Shown: piece by piece, positions 26,196 through 37,015 of the stretch
Position numbering within the stretch: the stretch's first letter is position 1
Layout of the letters: each line of letters opens with the position of its first letter
Assembly: GCA_947491315.1 (NCBI GenBank)
Contig: CANLII010000004.1
Span: 61,470-125,469, forward strand
Source of the DNA: Ignavibacteria bacterium
Lineage (GTDB): Bacteria > Bacteroidota > Ignavibacteria > Kapaibacteriales > UBA961
Reading direction: 5' to 3'
Length of the DNA stretch: 64,000 nucleotides
Translations under genes and position numbers: made by a program
The notes under the pieces: generated by a model
The model's database searches: none
What the model saw: only the letters and a program-made list of their open reading frames with translations
Told to the model about the DNA's origin: nothing

Positions 26196-26621
26196 ATGGC
26201 AAAAAAAATAATGGGTTCGTTCAAGCTTCAGCTTAAAGCGGGCCAAGCAACCATGTCACCACCGGTTGGCCCTGCATTTGGTCAACGTGGCTTGAATGGT
26301 ATGCAATTCGTAAAAGAATTCAATGCGAAGACTTCAAAGGATGTCGATATGATCATCCCAGCATTGATCACCTTTTTTTCTGACAAATCTTTCTCTTTTG
26401 TTCTGAAGTCACCTCCAGCGGCGGTATTGCTTGCGAAAGCGGCAGGGCTCCCTGGTGGAAGTTCGACACCGAATAAGATTAAGGTGGGAAAGGTGTCTTT
26501 GAAGCAAATTGAAGACATTGCAAATACAAAAATGCAGGACCTAAACTGTGATTCCATGGAGAGTGCTGTCAGCATGATTAGCGGTACGGCTCGCTCTATG
26601 GGTATTGTAGTAGAAGGTTAA
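26196..26621 (+). CDS. rplK: 50S ribosomal protein L11
   Basis: A 141-residue protein of the GTPase-associated centre that binds 23S rRNA and is needed for stringent factor sensing. Seen: [25 protein letters not shown] at the N-terminus with the conserved proline-rich L10-contact linker, and the rRNA-binding C-terminus with SMGIVVEG. Length is normal. Confidence 0.97.
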   Translation: MAKKIMGSFKLQLKAGQATMSPPVGPAFGQRGLNGMQFVKEFNAKTSKDVDMIIPALITFFSDKSFSFVLKSPPAAVLLAKAAGLPGGSSTPNKIKVGKVSLKQIEDIANTKMQDLNCDSMESAVSMISGTARSMGIVVEG

Positions 26622-26650
26622 TTTTTCTTTTCTAATAGAACGATATTATC

Positions 26651-27358
26651 ATGAAATCACATGGCAAGCGTTTCAAAAACGCTATGAAAAACGTTGATCT
26701 CGCGAAGGAATATGCACTTCGTGATGCGGTAGAGCTGGTTAAAAAAAATGCAACCGCTAAGTTCGACGAATCGTTCGATGTGGCGATCCGCCTTGGCGTG
26801 GATCCCAGAAAAGCCGACCAGCTCGTTCGCGGCACAGTGTCGCTTCCTCACGGAACAGGTAAATCCGTAAGAGTATTGGTGATGGCCAGATCGCCCAAAG
26901 ATGCAGAAGCATTGGCGGCCGGTGCAGATTATGCGGGCCTTGAAGAATACTCAGAGAAAATCCAGGCAGGTTGGGCAGACATCGACGTCATCATCGCAAC
27001 TCCGGATGTGATGGGAGAAGTTGGTAAGCTCGGCCGAATTCTTGGTCCTCGCGGTCTTATGCCAAATCCCAAAAGCGGTACGGTCACCTTTGATGTAGCA
27101 AAGGCCGTAAACGAGGTAAAGTCAGGTAAGATCGAATATCGCGTCGATAAAGCAGGGAATGTCCATGCTTCCATAGGTAAATGTTCCTTTACCCAGGATC
27201 AATTGGCAGAAAACATTCTTGCATTGTATAATAGTGTTTTGCGTTCTAAGCCTTTGACATCCAAAGGTAAATATGTTCGTGGAATCGCTTTCAGTTCCAC
27301 TATGGGACCCGGCATGAGGATTGTTGAATCTTCACTTTCGAGCAATAGTGCTGAATAA
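26651..27358 (+). CDS. rplA: 50S ribosomal protein L1
   Basis: A 235-residue L1-stalk protein that helps release deacylated tRNA. Seen: [38 protein letters not shown] and the [18 protein letters not shown] ending. Codon use here is noticeably richer in G and C at third positions than in its neighbours between about 26700 and 27200, but the gene is intact and in its usual place. Confidence 0.97.
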   Translation: MKSHGKRFKNAMKNVDLAKEYALRDAVELVKKNATAKFDESFDVAIRLGVDPRKADQLVRGTVSLPHGTGKSVRVLVMARSPKDAEALAAGADYAGLEEYSEKIQAGWADIDVIIATPDVMGEVGKLGRILGPRGLMPNPKSGTVTFDVAKAVNEVKSGKIEYRVDKAGNVHASIGKCSFTQDQLAENILALYNSVLRSKPLTSKGKYVRGIAFSSTMGPGMRIVESSLSSNSAE

Positions 27359-27382
27359 TTAAATTGTCTATTACGCACTTTT

Positions 27383-27446
27383 CGGGTATTGGGCTTCTCT
27401 CCTATTAACGGAGCCATGACCGAAAGTCATCATTATATTATACCCG
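27383..27446 (+). promoter_or_regulatory. Structured rplJ (L10) leader
   Basis: The 94-base gap before rplJ can fold as a closing stem CGGGTAT (27383-27389) with ATACCCG (27440-27446) that encloses two hairpins: a bulged one around CTCC/GGAG (27399-27413) and ATGAC/GTCAT (27416-27430, loop CGAAA). This place and shape fit an L10-(L12)4 autoregulatory binding site. Confidence 0.55.
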
Positions 27447-27452
27447 TACAAT

Positions 27453-27977
27453 ATGGTAACCAAACAGCAGAAAGAGCAGGTTGTTGCCGACTTAGTGTCC
27501 ATGCTTCAAGGCGCAAGTTCATTGTATATTCTTGATTATACTTCAATGACCGTGGCGGAGAGTAACAATCTTCGTTCCGAACTTCGCAAGAAGAATCTCA
27601 CATTCAAAGTTGCCAAAAACAGGATTATTCAGCGTGCTTTGGCAGAAGTTGGTGGTTTTGAGATTCCTGAAGACAAGTTTTTCGGTCAAACAGGTTTCAT
27701 TTGCGGATACAGCGATCCAATTGCTCCCGCAAAAATCATCAGGGATGTATCTGAAAAGTCGGAAAAACCAAAGCTAAAGGCTGCTATCGTTGAAGGTCAA
27801 TTCTTCGATGGCAAGCAATTGAAAGAAATTGCATCATTGCCGACACGCGAGGATATGATTGCCGCAATCATGGGTAGCATCGATGCGCCAATTTCCGGAA
27901 TTGTCGGTTCTATTAATGCGGTTATGCGCGATGTAGCTTCATTAGTTGAAGAAGTCGCGAAGAATAAAGCCGCTTAA
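27453..27977 (+). CDS. rplJ: 50S ribosomal protein L10
   Basis: A 174-residue stalk base protein that anchors L7/L12 dimers. Seen: KQQKEQVVADLVSMLQ, LYILDYTSMTVAESNNLRSELRKKN and KVAKNRIIQRAL at the rRNA-binding N-terminal domain, and a C-terminal helix (VMRDVASLVEEVAKNKAA) for L7/L12 binding. It follows a structured leader that may mediate feedback control by L10. Confidence 0.97.
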   Translation: MVTKQQKEQVVADLVSMLQGASSLYILDYTSMTVAESNNLRSELRKKNLTFKVAKNRIIQRALAEVGGFEIPEDKFFGQTGFICGYSDPIAPAKIIRDVSEKSEKPKLKAAIVEGQFFDGKQLKEIASLPTREDMIAAIMGSIDAPISGIVGSINAVMRDVASLVEEVAKNKAA

Positions 27978-28019
27978 TCATAAAAAACATTTGAATATTA
28001 TTTTTTTTGGAGTACATCA

Positions 28020-28400
28020 ATGTCAACAATCGTTGAAGAATTAGTAGAGAAGATTGGAGCCCTCACACTTGTAGAAGCTTCTGAACTCAAAAAAGCGCTT
28101 GAAGAAAAATTTGGCGTAACAGCATCAGCACCAATGATGATGGTCGGTGGACCTGCAGCTGGCGCTCCTGCTGCAGCAGCTGAAGAACAAACAGAATTTG
28201 ATGTTGAGCTCACAGAAGGTGGTCCTAACAAATTGAATGCAATCAAAGTTGTTCGTGAAATCACAGGTCTTGGCTTGAAAGAAGCTAAAGATATCGTTGA
28301 AGCTGCACCAAAAGTCATTAAAGAAGCTGCTTCCAAGGAAGATGCTGAGTCAATCAAAAAGAAACTTGAAGAAGTAGGCGCAAAAGTTACTCTGAAGTAA
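28020..28400 (+). CDS. rplL: 50S ribosomal protein L7/L12
   Basis: A 126-residue acidic stalk protein that recruits translation GTPases. Seen: an N-terminal dimerisation domain, an Ala/Gly/Pro-rich hinge around residues 38-58, and the globular C-terminal domain with [33 protein letters not shown] lies eight bases before the ATG. A hairpin about 45 bases downstream may lower expression of rpoBC relative to the stalk proteins. Confidence 0.97.
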   Translation: MSTIVEELVEKIGALTLVEASELKKALEEKFGVTASAPMMMVGGPAAGAPAAAAEEQTEFDVELTEGGPNKLNAIKVVREITGLGLKEAKDIVEAAPKVIKEAASKEDAESIKKKLEEVGAKVTLK

Positions 28401-28717
28401 TTGTAGCAAGCACAGAAGTTTCTTTCCCTGCGGAAAAACAGAATGAGAGGGCGGCAATGGATGATATCCGCATGTCGCCCGCTCTTTTCTTCGAAAAGTT
28501 TGACTTTCTTACTATCCCTTTAAGGGCTCGATGTTCGCAACGGATACAGCAATACATTCCGTATTCGACATATACATAGGATTTCTCGGTCGGATCCTCT
28601 AGCGATCTCATCGGGAAATTGTCATTTTTTCTCTATTTATTGGAATGTCATCAAAAAGATGATAGCCAAATATAGCATTTACTAGAGTTTGCTCTCTTGA
28701 TCCCAAGGAGAAGACGA
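28401..28717 (+). promoter_or_regulatory. rplL-rpoB intergenic region
   Basis: The longest gap in the window, about 317 bases. It holds a terminator-like hairpin at 28445-28488, the AAGGAG ribosome binding site of rpoB (28705-28710) and a near match to a -7 box (TAGAGTTTG at 28684-28692, with one base too many between TA and TTTG). No open frame is supported. Confidence 0.5.
28445..28488 (+). terminator. Attenuator-like hairpin between rplL and rpoB
   Basis: GAG-A-GGGCG (28445-28453) pairs with CGCCC-G-CTC (28476-28484) and encloses a second small hairpin (GGAT/ATCC, 28459-28469); CTTTTCTT follows. The position matches the partial terminator known between rplL and rpoB in E. coli. Confidence 0.6.
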
Positions 28718-31700
28718 ATGAAAAAACCTCAATATACGAGTGACGGACGCATCGTTCGATTGCGTGATCGCGTCAATTTTGCTAAACAGCGTGAATATGC
28801 GGCATATCCAGACCTGCTGAATTTGCAAATTGAATCATATAAGGACTTTTTGCAAGAGGATTTGCATCCATTAATGCGAAAAGTAAAGGGTTTGCAACAA
28901 TCCTTTTTACTTAATTTCCCCATAGAAGATTCTTCCGAGATATTCCAATTGGAATTCATGGAATATTTCATTGAAAAACCGAAATATTCTGAATTGGAAT
29001 GTCGTGAAAGGGAATTGACCTATGCAAAAGCGCTGAAAGCTCGGATGCGTCTTTCAAGCAAAGCAGATCCTTCCTCTGAAGATTATATTGATCCAATAGA
29101 ACAAGAAGTGTACTTGGGAAATATCCCAGCAATGACACCTCGTGGCACATTTATCATAAATGGTGCCGAGAGAGTTATTGTAGCGCAGCTTCATCGTTCA
29201 CCCGGTGTGTTTTTTGATGCCACTTTGCATGCAAATGGTTCAAGAATTTATACTGCACGTGTCATACCTTTCAAAGGTTCATGGATAGAATTCACAACAG
29301 ACATTCATGATGTCATGTATGCATATATCGACCGCAAGAAAAAATTCCCGGTAACCACATTGCTTCGTGCATTGGGTTATTCTTCCGACGAGCAAATCTT
29401 GGGATTGTTCGGGCTCGCGATGGATGTTCCGGCAGATCAACTTGATGATTCATATATTGGTCGTAGAATCGGTGGAGATGTCATTGATGTCAGCACCGGT
29501 GAAATCATAGCTACTCGTGATATGGTCATTGATGAAGCGATGATGGTATTATTTAGACAATCTGAACTTGATTCTGTCCGCGTATTCCGTTATGAAAATG
29601 TGAATGATGAGCCGGTGATTGCAAAAACATTGGCAAAAGATACAACACGCACTCGTCAAGAAGCCCTTGAAGTTATCTATCGTCAAATGCGCTCAAGTGA
29701 TCCTCCGGATATGGAAACAGCACTTGCTTTGCTAGAAAAGTTATTCTTCAATGAGAAGCGTTATGACCTTGGAATCGTTGGTCGTTTTCGTATCAATGAT
29801 AAATTAAAGTTGAATGCACCACTTGATTGTACTGTTTTGCGACTAGAAGACATTGTAACAATCATCCAATATTTGATTGATCTTCATGATCAGAAACAAA
29901 CAGTTGATGATATTGATCACTTGGGTAATCGTCGAGTAAGAACAGTAGGTGAACAACTTTCTGCTCAGTTCAATCTTGGTTTGACCAGAATGTCTCGTAC
30001 GATCAAAGAGCGTCTTAGCATGTATGATGGTGAGTCAATGACTCCATCTGAGCTTGTGAATGCGCGTACGATTACGAGTGTGATTAATCAGTTCTTTGGG
30101 ACAAATCAGTTATCACAGTTCATGGATCAAACAAATCCATTGTCTGAAATGACTCATAAGCGTCGTACTTCTGCATTGGGACCCGGTGGTTTGACTCGTG
30201 AAAGAGCAGGTTTTGAGGTTCGAGATGTTCACTATACACATTATGGACGTCTTTGCCCGATTGAAACACCGGAAGGTCCAAATATCGGCTTGATTTCTTC
30301 TTTGGCTATTCATGCACGCGTCAATGAGTTTGGTTTCATTGAAACTCCATATCGTAAAGTAAATAATGGAAAAGTAACTGATGAAATCGAATTTTTATCA
30401 GCTGAAAAAGAAGAAGGTCTTATCATTACACCTGCTTCCACTGAAGTTGATAAATCAGGATATATAACTGGTGAGCGTGTTAAAGCACGTCAAAGCGGTG
30501 ACTTCGTAGTAGTATTACCCAGTGATATTCAGTATATGGATGTTAGCACGGATCAAATTACCAGTCCTGCAGCATCACTCATCCCATTCCTTGAACATGA
30601 TGATGCGAATCGTGCACTTATGGGTTCAAACATGCAACGTCAAGGTGTTCCTTTGCTTCGACCAAAGGCTCCTGTGGTTGGAACTGGAATGGAAGTAAGG
30701 GTAGCTCATGATTCAAGAGCAATTATTCTTGCTGAAGATGATGGTATTGTTGAATATGTATGTGCTGATTTTATCAGAGTGCGTTATTATGACAATAGAA
30801 CAGCAGTTGAACGAATGATTTCTTTTGAAACAGAAAGAGTTCACACATATACGCTTCAAAAATTCTACCGTACCAATCAAGACACTTGCATTAATCAACG
30901 CCCTCTTGTTCGCTCCGGCGAGCAGGTGGTGAAGGGTCAACCTTTGGCTGATGGTGCGGCAACCGAAATGAGTGAATTGGCTCTTGGACAAAATGTACTT
31001 GTTGCATTTATGCCATGGCGGGGCTATAATTTCGAGGATGCGATTATTATTAGTGAGCGTCTGGTTGCTGAAGATGTGTTTACATCAATCCATATTGAGG
31101 AATACACACTTCAAGTACGAGATACAAAAAGAGGTGAAGAGGAATTCACGAAGGAAATTCCCAATGTCAGTGAAGAAACCACTAAAGATCTCGATGATAA
31201 TGGTATTCTTCGTCCCGGTGCGAAAGTACGCGAAGGTGATATTCTCATAGGAAAAATTACACCAAAGGGCGAATCTGATCCTACACCTGAAGAAAAATTA
31301 CTCAGAGCAATTTTTGGTGATAAAGCTGGTGATGTAAAAGATGCTTCTCTCAAAGCACCTCCGGGTCTCAAAGGGATTGTGATCAATACAAAATTATTCA
31401 GTCGCCGCATGTCGGCATCGGATGCTGAATTGCGTGCTGAAGAGAAAAAGCGTCAAGAAGTGATCACAAAGCGTGAAGGCAAAACACTGAAATTGCATGA
31501 TGATGATTGTGCTTCAAGGCTTGCTCAATTACTTGATGGCAAAAAAGTTCTCGGCATAAAATTGGCAAATGATAAAGTTGTGTTCCGTGCAGGTTCAACG
31601 ATCAATGAAAAAGAATTACTTGAAAAATACAATGAAGGTATTTTAAAAATTGATGCTTTGGATGTAGAACAATCATGGTTTGATGATGAAGATACCATGA

Positions 31701-32536
31701 ATCTTGTACGCCAATTGATGCACAATTATGCAGCAAAGAAGAATGATATTCAGGCCGATACAAGAGCAGAAAAGAATAAGATTGCCGCGGGTGATGAATT
31801 GCAACCGGGTATTCTCCAAATGTCAAAAGTGTATGTAGGTAAGAAGCGCAAATTGCAAGTAGGTGACAAAATGGCCGGTCGCCACGGAAACAAAGGTATT
31901 GTTTCCAAGATTGTACCACTTGAAGACATGCCATTCTTGCCTGATGGCACTCCTGTTGACATTGTTCTCAATCCGCTCGGCGTACCTTCTCGTATGAATC
32001 TTGGTCAGCTCTTTGAAACTGCTCTCGGATGGGCGGGAATGAAGATGGGCATACATTTTGCGACTCCGATCTTTGATGGTGCAAGTTGGGATGATGTAGG
32101 TGATTATCTAGAAAAAGCCGGATTGCCAAGAACTGGAAAAACAGTCTTGTTTGATGGTCGTAGTGGTGAGGCTTTTGAGCATGAAGTAACCGTTGGTGTT
32201 ATCTATATGCTTAAGCTCTCACACTTAGTGGAAGATAAGATTCATGCTCGTTCAATCGGGCCATATTCACTCATAACTCAGCAGCCGCTTGGTGGTAAAG
32301 CACAATTTGGTGGCCAGCGTTTGGGAGAAATGGAAGTTTGGGCTTTGGAAGCTTATGGTGCGGCTCATACATTGCAAGAAATGTTAACTCTGAAATCAGA
32401 TGATGTAACAGGCAGAGCTAAAATGTATGAGGCAATCGTGAAAGGCGAAAATATTCCAAATCCGAATATTCCTGAATCATTTAATGTACTCGTAAGAGAA
32501 TTGCAAGGGCTTTGTTTGGATGTTGTCATCGAATAA
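28718..32536 (+). CDS. rpoB: DNA-directed RNA polymerase subunit beta
   Basis: A 1272-residue catalytic subunit of RNA polymerase. Seen: the rifampicin pocket around GTNQLSQFMDQTNPLS and THKRRTSALGPGGLTRERA with the usual Gln, Asp, His, Arg and Ser residues intact; GRLCPIETPEGPNIGLI; KMAGRHGNKGIVSKI near the active site; and the C-terminal GGQRLGEMEVWALEAYGA. ATG 28718 is preferred over the upstream alternative start at 28697 because AAGGAG stands seven bases before it. No intein or split is present. Confidence 0.97.
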   Translation: MKKPQYTSDGRIVRLRDRVNFAKQREYAAYPDLLNLQIESYKDFLQEDLHPLMRKVKGLQQSFLLNFPIEDSSEIFQLEFMEYFIEKPKYSELECRERELTYAKALKARMRLSSKADPSSEDYIDPIEQEVYLGNIPAMTPRGTFIINGAERVIVAQLHRSPGVFFDATLHANGSRIYTARVIPFKGSWIEFTTDIHDVMYAYIDRKKKFPVTTLLRALGYSSDEQILGLFGLAMDVPADQLDDSYIGRRIGGDVIDVSTGEIIATRDMVIDEAMMVLFRQSELDSVRVFRYENVNDEPVIAKTLAKDTTRTRQEALEVIYRQMRSSDPPDMETALALLEKLFFNEKRYDLGIVGRFRINDKLKLNAPLDCTVLRLEDIVTIIQYLIDLHDQKQTVDDIDHLGNRRVRTVGEQLSAQFNLGLTRMSRTIKERLSMYDGESMTPSELVNARTITSVINQFFGTNQLSQFMDQTNPLSEMTHKRRTSALGPGGLTRERAGFEVRDVHYTHYGRLCPIETPEGPNIGLISSLAIHARVNEFGFIETPYRKVNNGKVTDEIEFLSAEKEEGLIITPASTEVDKSGYITGERVKARQSGDFVVVLPSDIQYMDVSTDQITSPAASLIPFLEHDDANRALMGSNMQRQGVPLLRPKAPVVGTGMEVRVAHDSRAIILAEDDGIVEYVCADFIRVRYYDNRTAVERMISFETERVHTYTLQKFYRTNQDTCINQRPLVRSGEQVVKGQPLADGAATEMSELALGQNVLVAFMPWRGYNFEDAIIISERLVAEDVFTSIHIEEYTLQVRDTKRGEEEFTKEIPNVSEETTKDLDDNGILRPGAKVREGDILIGKITPKGESDPTPEEKLLRAIFGDKAGDVKDASLKAPPGLKGIVINTKLFSRRMSASDAELRAEEKKRQEVITKREGKTLKLHDDDCASRLAQLLDGKKVLGIKLANDKVVFRAGSTINEKELLEKYNEGILKIDALDVEQSWFDDEDTMNLVRQLMHNYAAKKNDIQADTRAEKNKIAAGDELQPGILQMSKVYVGKKRKLQVGDKMAGRHGNKGIVSKIVPLEDMPFLPDGTPVDIVLNPLGVPSRMNLGQLFETALGWAGMKMGIHFATPIFDGASWDDVGDYLEKAGLPRTGKTVLFDGRSGEAFEHEVTVGVIYMLKLSHLVEDKIHARSIGPYSLITQQPLGGKAQFGGQRLGEMEVWALEAYGAAHTLQEMLTLKSDDVTGRAKMYEAIVKGENIPNPNIPESFNVLVRELQGLCLDVVIE

Positions 32537-32568
32537 TGACAAACTCAGTCAGGTGTTGAGCCGAACCC

Positions 32569-32582
32569 GGAGATATATCTCC
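32569..32582. repeat. 14-bp palindrome between rpoB and rpoC
   Basis: GGAGATATATCTCC is a perfect palindrome in the 88-base rpoB-rpoC gap. It lacks a T-run, so it is not a terminator; an RNA processing or stability element is possible. Confidence 0.35.
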
Positions 32583-32624
32583 CATTAAAGTAGAACTATT
32601 TATACATCCAACTGGAGAAGTTCG

Positions 32625-35600
32625 ATGCAAGCGCATTCAATTCCCCGAAAAGGATTTTCTCAGATAACAATTAAGATCGCATCACCCGATGAAGTGCTCA
32701 ACCGCTCCATGGGTGAAGTGACCAAACCTGAAACGATCAATTATCGCTCATTCAGACCAGAAAAAGATGGTCTCTTTTGCGAAAAGATCTTTGGCCCCAT
32801 ACGAGATTGGGAGTGCGCATGTGGAAAGTATAAGCGCATTCGCTATAAAGGTATCGTATGCGATCGTTGCGGAGTTGAGGTAACTCAGAAATCCGTGCGT
32901 CGTGAGAGAATGGGACATATCATGTTGGCAGTACCGGTGGTACATATCTGGTTCCTCCGTTCGTTACCAAGTAAGATTTCTCATGCTCTAGGCATGATTA
33001 CAAAAGATGTTGAACGGATCGTTTACTATGAATCTTATGTAGTAGTTCAGCCGGGAAGTACAGGACTCACAAGAAAGGATCTTCTGACTGAAGAACAGTA
33101 TCTTGAAGTCATGGCTTCACTTTCTACAGCTGAAAGAGCCATAGATGATGATGATCCAAAGAAATTCATAGCATTGATTGGTGGTGAGGCGATTAAGGAA
33201 TTGCTAAAGCGCATCGATCCTGAAAATGATTTCGAAACCCTTCGTATTCAGTTGCGTGATGAAACTTCTCAACAGAGAAAGGCTGATTTGCTCAAGAGAC
33301 TTCGTATTCTTGAAGCATTTACAGGCACGGAACTACCAAACAAGTCTCGTCCGGAATGGATGGTGCTTGATGTGGTACCCGTTATTCCTCCTGATCTCAG
33401 ACCTCTTGTTCCATTGGAAGGTGGCCGTTTTGCAACTTCCGATTTGAATGACTTATATCGCAGGGTGATCATTAGAAATAATCGCTTGCGCAGATTGATT
33501 GACATCAAAGCTCCTGAAGTAATCTTGCGTAATGAAAAGCGTATGCTTCAAGAATCTGTGGATGCACTTTTTGACAATAGTCGTCGAAGCGTTCGCTCAG
33601 AATCTCAAAGAGCTTTAAAGTCACTTGCTGACGTATTGAAAGGTAAAACGGGTCGATTCCGCCAAAACCTTCTTGGTAAGCGAGTTGATTATTCAGGTCG
33701 TTCCGTTATTGTTGTTGGCCCTGAGTTAAAGATTCATGAATGTGGTCTTCCTAAAGATATGGCTGTTGAATTGTTCAAGCCTTTCATCATTCGCAAGTTG
33801 ATTGAAAGAGGACATGTTAAAACAGTCAAAAGTGCCAAGAAATTGGTTGAAAGAAAAACCAATGAAGTATGGGATATTTTGGAGAAGGTGATTGATGGTC
33901 ATCCAGTATTGCTCAATCGTGCTCCAACATTGCACAGACTTGGTATCCAGGCATTCCAGCCACGCTTGATTGAAGGAAAGGCAATTCAGTTGCATCCTCT
34001 GGTAACAACAGCTTTCAATGCCGACTTCGATGGCGATCAGATGGCTGTTCACCTACCGATTAGCCATGAAGCTCAGCTTGAATCTTTGCTTCTCATGCTT
34101 GCTTCTCATAATATTATGCATACCCAGCATGGTGATCCAATCGCAGTTCCTTCACAGGACATGGTTTTGGGTGCATACTATTTGACAAAGCTTCGTCGTG
34201 GCTCAAAAGGGGAAGGGAAGATATTTGCTTCTGCCTCTGAGGTTATCATTGCGAATAATTCCAAGCAAATTTCATTGCATACCAAGATCAAAGTTCGGAT
34301 TGAAACCGAGCAAGGTAAGCGCTCACAACTTATTGAAACAACTGTTGGTCGAGTAATCTTCAATCAAATCGTTCCAAAAGAAATGGGCTATTTGAATGAG
34401 CTCTTGACAAAAGGTCGTTTGCGTCAAATCATTGGTTTGTGTTTCCGCAAAGCTGGTCTTGCAAAGACAGTTGAATTCCTTGATAAGTTAAAGGAAATCG
34501 GATTCCTTACTGCTACTCGTGGTGGACTTTCCGTTTCTATTTCTGATGTTGTGATTCCGGATGAAAAGCAGACAATCATTGATAAAGCACAAGAAACAGT
34601 TGACAATATCGAAGAATACTATCAAAATGGTGTGATCACTTCTGGTGAACGCTATAATAAGATCATCGATACTTGGTCGAATGCAACAAATCGTGTAGCC
34701 GATAAGCTCTATTCTGAGCTTCAAAATGAGTCTGATGGATTCAACACTTTCTGGATGATGCTTGACTCACAGGCTCGAGGTTCGAAAGAACAGATTAGAC
34801 AGCTAGCCGGTATGCGCGGTTTGATGGCTAAGCCACAAAAATCACTCACTGGGTCAAGTGCTGAATTGATTGAAAATCCGATCATTTCAAACTTCAAAGA
34901 AGGTCTAACAATCCTTGAGTATTTCATTTCAACACACGGTGCTCGTAAAGGTCTTGCAGATACAGCGTTGAAGACAGCTGATGCAGGTTATTTGACTCGT
35001 CGTTTGCATGATGTTGCTCAAGATATGATCATTTCTTATGATGACTGCGGAACAATTCGTGGTGTTGAGATGCGAGCATTGAAAGATGGTGAAGATATCA
35101 AAGAACCATTGACTGAAAGGATTCTTGGAAGATGCGCACTTGTTGATGTGATCAGTCCTGATACAGGTGAAGTCATTATCAAAAAAGGTGAAACCTTTAA
35201 TGAAGAAAATGTTCAGAAAGTTGCCGAAACATCCCTTGAATCCGTAACTATCCGCTCTGTACTTACATGCGAATCTCGTCGCGGAGTTTGTGCGAAGTGT
35301 TATGGTAGAAATATGGCAACTGGTCAAATGGTTGATGTTGGTGAAGCAGTTGGTACTATTGCTTCTCAATCAATCGGTGAACCTGGTACGCAGCTTACGC
35401 TTCGTACATTCCACACAGGTGGTACGGCTTCACTTGTTGCTTCTCAGTCAACTGTTCTTGCAAAATTTGATGGTCAAATCACATTTGAGAATGTGAAAAC
35501 AGTTGCCTATCAAGATGAAAATGGCATGGACGTTTCTGTTGTAATCAGTCGAAGCGGAATTATTTACATTACCGAACCTGATACAGGTCGAGTGATGACA

Positions 35601-36929
35601 CGCTATGATGCGGTCTATGGCGCACTTCTCAAAGTTGTTGATGGACAAAAAACTTCCAAAAATGATTTGATTTATGATTGGGATCCATACAATGCTACCA
35701 TCATCACTGAAAAAGCAGGTACGGTTCGTTATCGCGATCTTATTCCATCTTTGACATATCGTGAAGAAAATGATGAGCAGACAGGCCACATTACAAAAGT
35801 TGTGATTGAGTCCCGTGATCGTTCAAAGATGCCTTCTATTGAGATTGTGGATGACAGCGGTAATATTCTTCATACATATATCATTCCAATCAGAGCACAA
35901 ATCAGTGTTGATGACAATGAGCGCGTCAGCATAGGTACTAGACTTGTAAAGATTCCAAGAGATTTGGGTCGAATGAGAGATATCACGGGAGGTTTGCCTC
36001 GCGTTACAGAACTCTTCGAAGCAAGAGCTCCGCAAAATCCTGCAGTTGTTTCTGATATTGATGGAACAATCACATTCAAGCAGGCAAAGCGTGGACAGCG
36101 TGGTATTGTCGTGACATCGCTTGATGGTCAAACCACAACAGATTATACCGTTCCTTCAAGTAAGTATGTACTTGTTCAGGAAGGTGATTTGGTTCGCGCC
36201 GGTGATCGTCTTACAGATGGTTCTATCAATCCTCATGATATTCTTCGCATCAAAGGTGTTGGTGCAGTTCAGGAATATCTTGTGAATGAGATTCAAGAAG
36301 TGTATCGTATGCAAGGTGTGAAGATCAATGATAAGCATATCGAAGTCATTGTTCGCCAGATGTTGCAGAAAGTACGCATCGTTGATTCAGGTGATTCTAC
36401 CTTCCTCTTCAATGATCAAGTTGATCGCTTGAAATTCTTGGATGAAAATGAAGTTCTCAAAACACAAGTTGTTGTAGATGACAAAGGTGATTCTCGCTTT
36501 AAAGTCGGACAACTTGTACCCAAGAAGCGCTTCAAAGAAGTGAATGTAGAACTTGCGAAGAAGGAAAAATTGGTTTCTACAGCAGTAGATGCCGAACCTT
36601 CAACTGGAGAACCACTTTTGCTCGGTATTACTCAAGCTTCTCTTACAACTGAAAGTTGGCTTTCAGCATCTTCTTTCCAAGAAACTACAAGAGTTCTTGC
36701 AGATGCTTCAATTGCATCAAAGATTGATACTCTCTCAGGATTGAAAGAAAATATCATCATTGGACAATTGGTGCCTGCAGGTACAGGACTTCGTCACTAT
36801 AAAGATATGATCGTCACAAGTGAAGCAGGAAATATCTTTGGTGGTGAGATGATAACCGAACAGCAAGAAGAAGAAGCAGAAGGAACCGATGGTTTTAGAA
36901 AATTAGGTAGAAGACGCATCTCTGTGTAA
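32625..36929 (+). CDS. rpoC: DNA-directed RNA polymerase subunit beta'
   Basis: A 1434-residue subunit carrying the catalytic Mg site. Seen: the N-terminal zinc ribbon [23 protein letters not shown], the rudder/lid region [19 protein letters not shown], the active-site [14 protein letters not shown], the bridge/trigger region [24 protein letters not shown], and a second zinc site [16 protein letters not shown]. Start ATG 32625 has GGAG seven bases upstream. A strong terminator closes the operon 32 bases later; the str operon genes (rpsL, rpsG, fusA, tuf) do not follow. Confidence 0.97.
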   Translation: MQAHSIPRKGFSQITIKIASPDEVLNRSMGEVTKPETINYRSFRPEKDGLFCEKIFGPIRDWECACGKYKRIRYKGIVCDRCGVEVTQKSVRRERMGHIMLAVPVVHIWFLRSLPSKISHALGMITKDVERIVYYESYVVVQPGSTGLTRKDLLTEEQYLEVMASLSTAERAIDDDDPKKFIALIGGEAIKELLKRIDPENDFETLRIQLRDETSQQRKADLLKRLRILEAFTGTELPNKSRPEWMVLDVVPVIPPDLRPLVPLEGGRFATSDLNDLYRRVIIRNNRLRRLIDIKAPEVILRNEKRMLQESVDALFDNSRRSVRSESQRALKSLADVLKGKTGRFRQNLLGKRVDYSGRSVIVVGPELKIHECGLPKDMAVELFKPFIIRKLIERGHVKTVKSAKKLVERKTNEVWDILEKVIDGHPVLLNRAPTLHRLGIQAFQPRLIEGKAIQLHPLVTTAFNADFDGDQMAVHLPISHEAQLESLLLMLASHNIMHTQHGDPIAVPSQDMVLGAYYLTKLRRGSKGEGKIFASASEVIIANNSKQISLHTKIKVRIETEQGKRSQLIETTVGRVIFNQIVPKEMGYLNELLTKGRLRQIIGLCFRKAGLAKTVEFLDKLKEIGFLTATRGGLSVSISDVVIPDEKQTIIDKAQETVDNIEEYYQNGVITSGERYNKIIDTWSNATNRVADKLYSELQNESDGFNTFWMMLDSQARGSKEQIRQLAGMRGLMAKPQKSLTGSSAELIENPIISNFKEGLTILEYFISTHGARKGLADTALKTADAGYLTRRLHDVAQDMIISYDDCGTIRGVEMRALKDGEDIKEPLTERILGRCALVDVISPDTGEVIIKKGETFNEENVQKVAETSLESVTIRSVLTCESRRGVCAKCYGRNMATGQMVDVGEAVGTIASQSIGEPGTQLTLRTFHTGGTASLVASQSTVLAKFDGQITFENVKTVAYQDENGMDVSVVISRSGIIYITEPDTGRVMTRYDAVYGALLKVVDGQKTSKNDLIYDWDPYNATIITEKAGTVRYRDLIPSLTYREENDEQTGHITKVVIESRDRSKMPSIEIVDDSGNILHTYIIPIRAQISVDDNERVSIGTRLVKIPRDLGRMRDITGGLPRVTELFEARAPQNPAVVSDIDGTITFKQAKRGQRGIVVTSLDGQTTTDYTVPSSKYVLVQEGDLVRAGDRLTDGSINPHDILRIKGVGAVQEYLVNEIQEVYRMQGVKINDKHIEVIVRQMLQKVRIVDSGDSTFLFNDQVDRLKFLDENEVLKTQVVVDDKGDSRFKVGQLVPKKRFKEVNVELAKKEKLVSTAVDAEPSTGEPLLLGITQASLTTESWLSASSFQETTRVLADASIASKIDTLSGLKENIIIGQLVPAGTGLRHYKDMIVTSEAGNIFGGEMITEQQEEEAEGTDGFRKLGRRRISV

Positions 36930-36960
36930 TCTATGTAATTAAAAACAGCCCCGTAATATA

Positions 36961-36996
36961 AAGGGCAGACATATTGTTTGTCTGCCCTTTTCTTTT
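36961..36996 (+). terminator. Rho-independent terminator after rpoC
   Basis: An 11-bp perfect stem AAGGGCAGACA (36961-36971) with TGTCTGCCCTT (36979-36989), followed by TTCTTTT. It ends the tRNA-secE-rpl-rpoBC unit. Confidence 0.85.
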
Positions 36997-37015
36997 ATCA
37001 TTTGATATAATATGT

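Noticed and set aside
26651..27358. Horizontal transfer of rplA because of higher GC at third positions
   Set aside because: The gene is in its conserved place in the ribosomal operon and has normal length; base-composition drift in highly expressed genes is a simpler reason.
28684..28692. TAGAGTTTG as an rpoB promoter
   Set aside because: It has three bases rather than two between TA and TTTG and no upstream TTG at the right distance; listed only as a near match.
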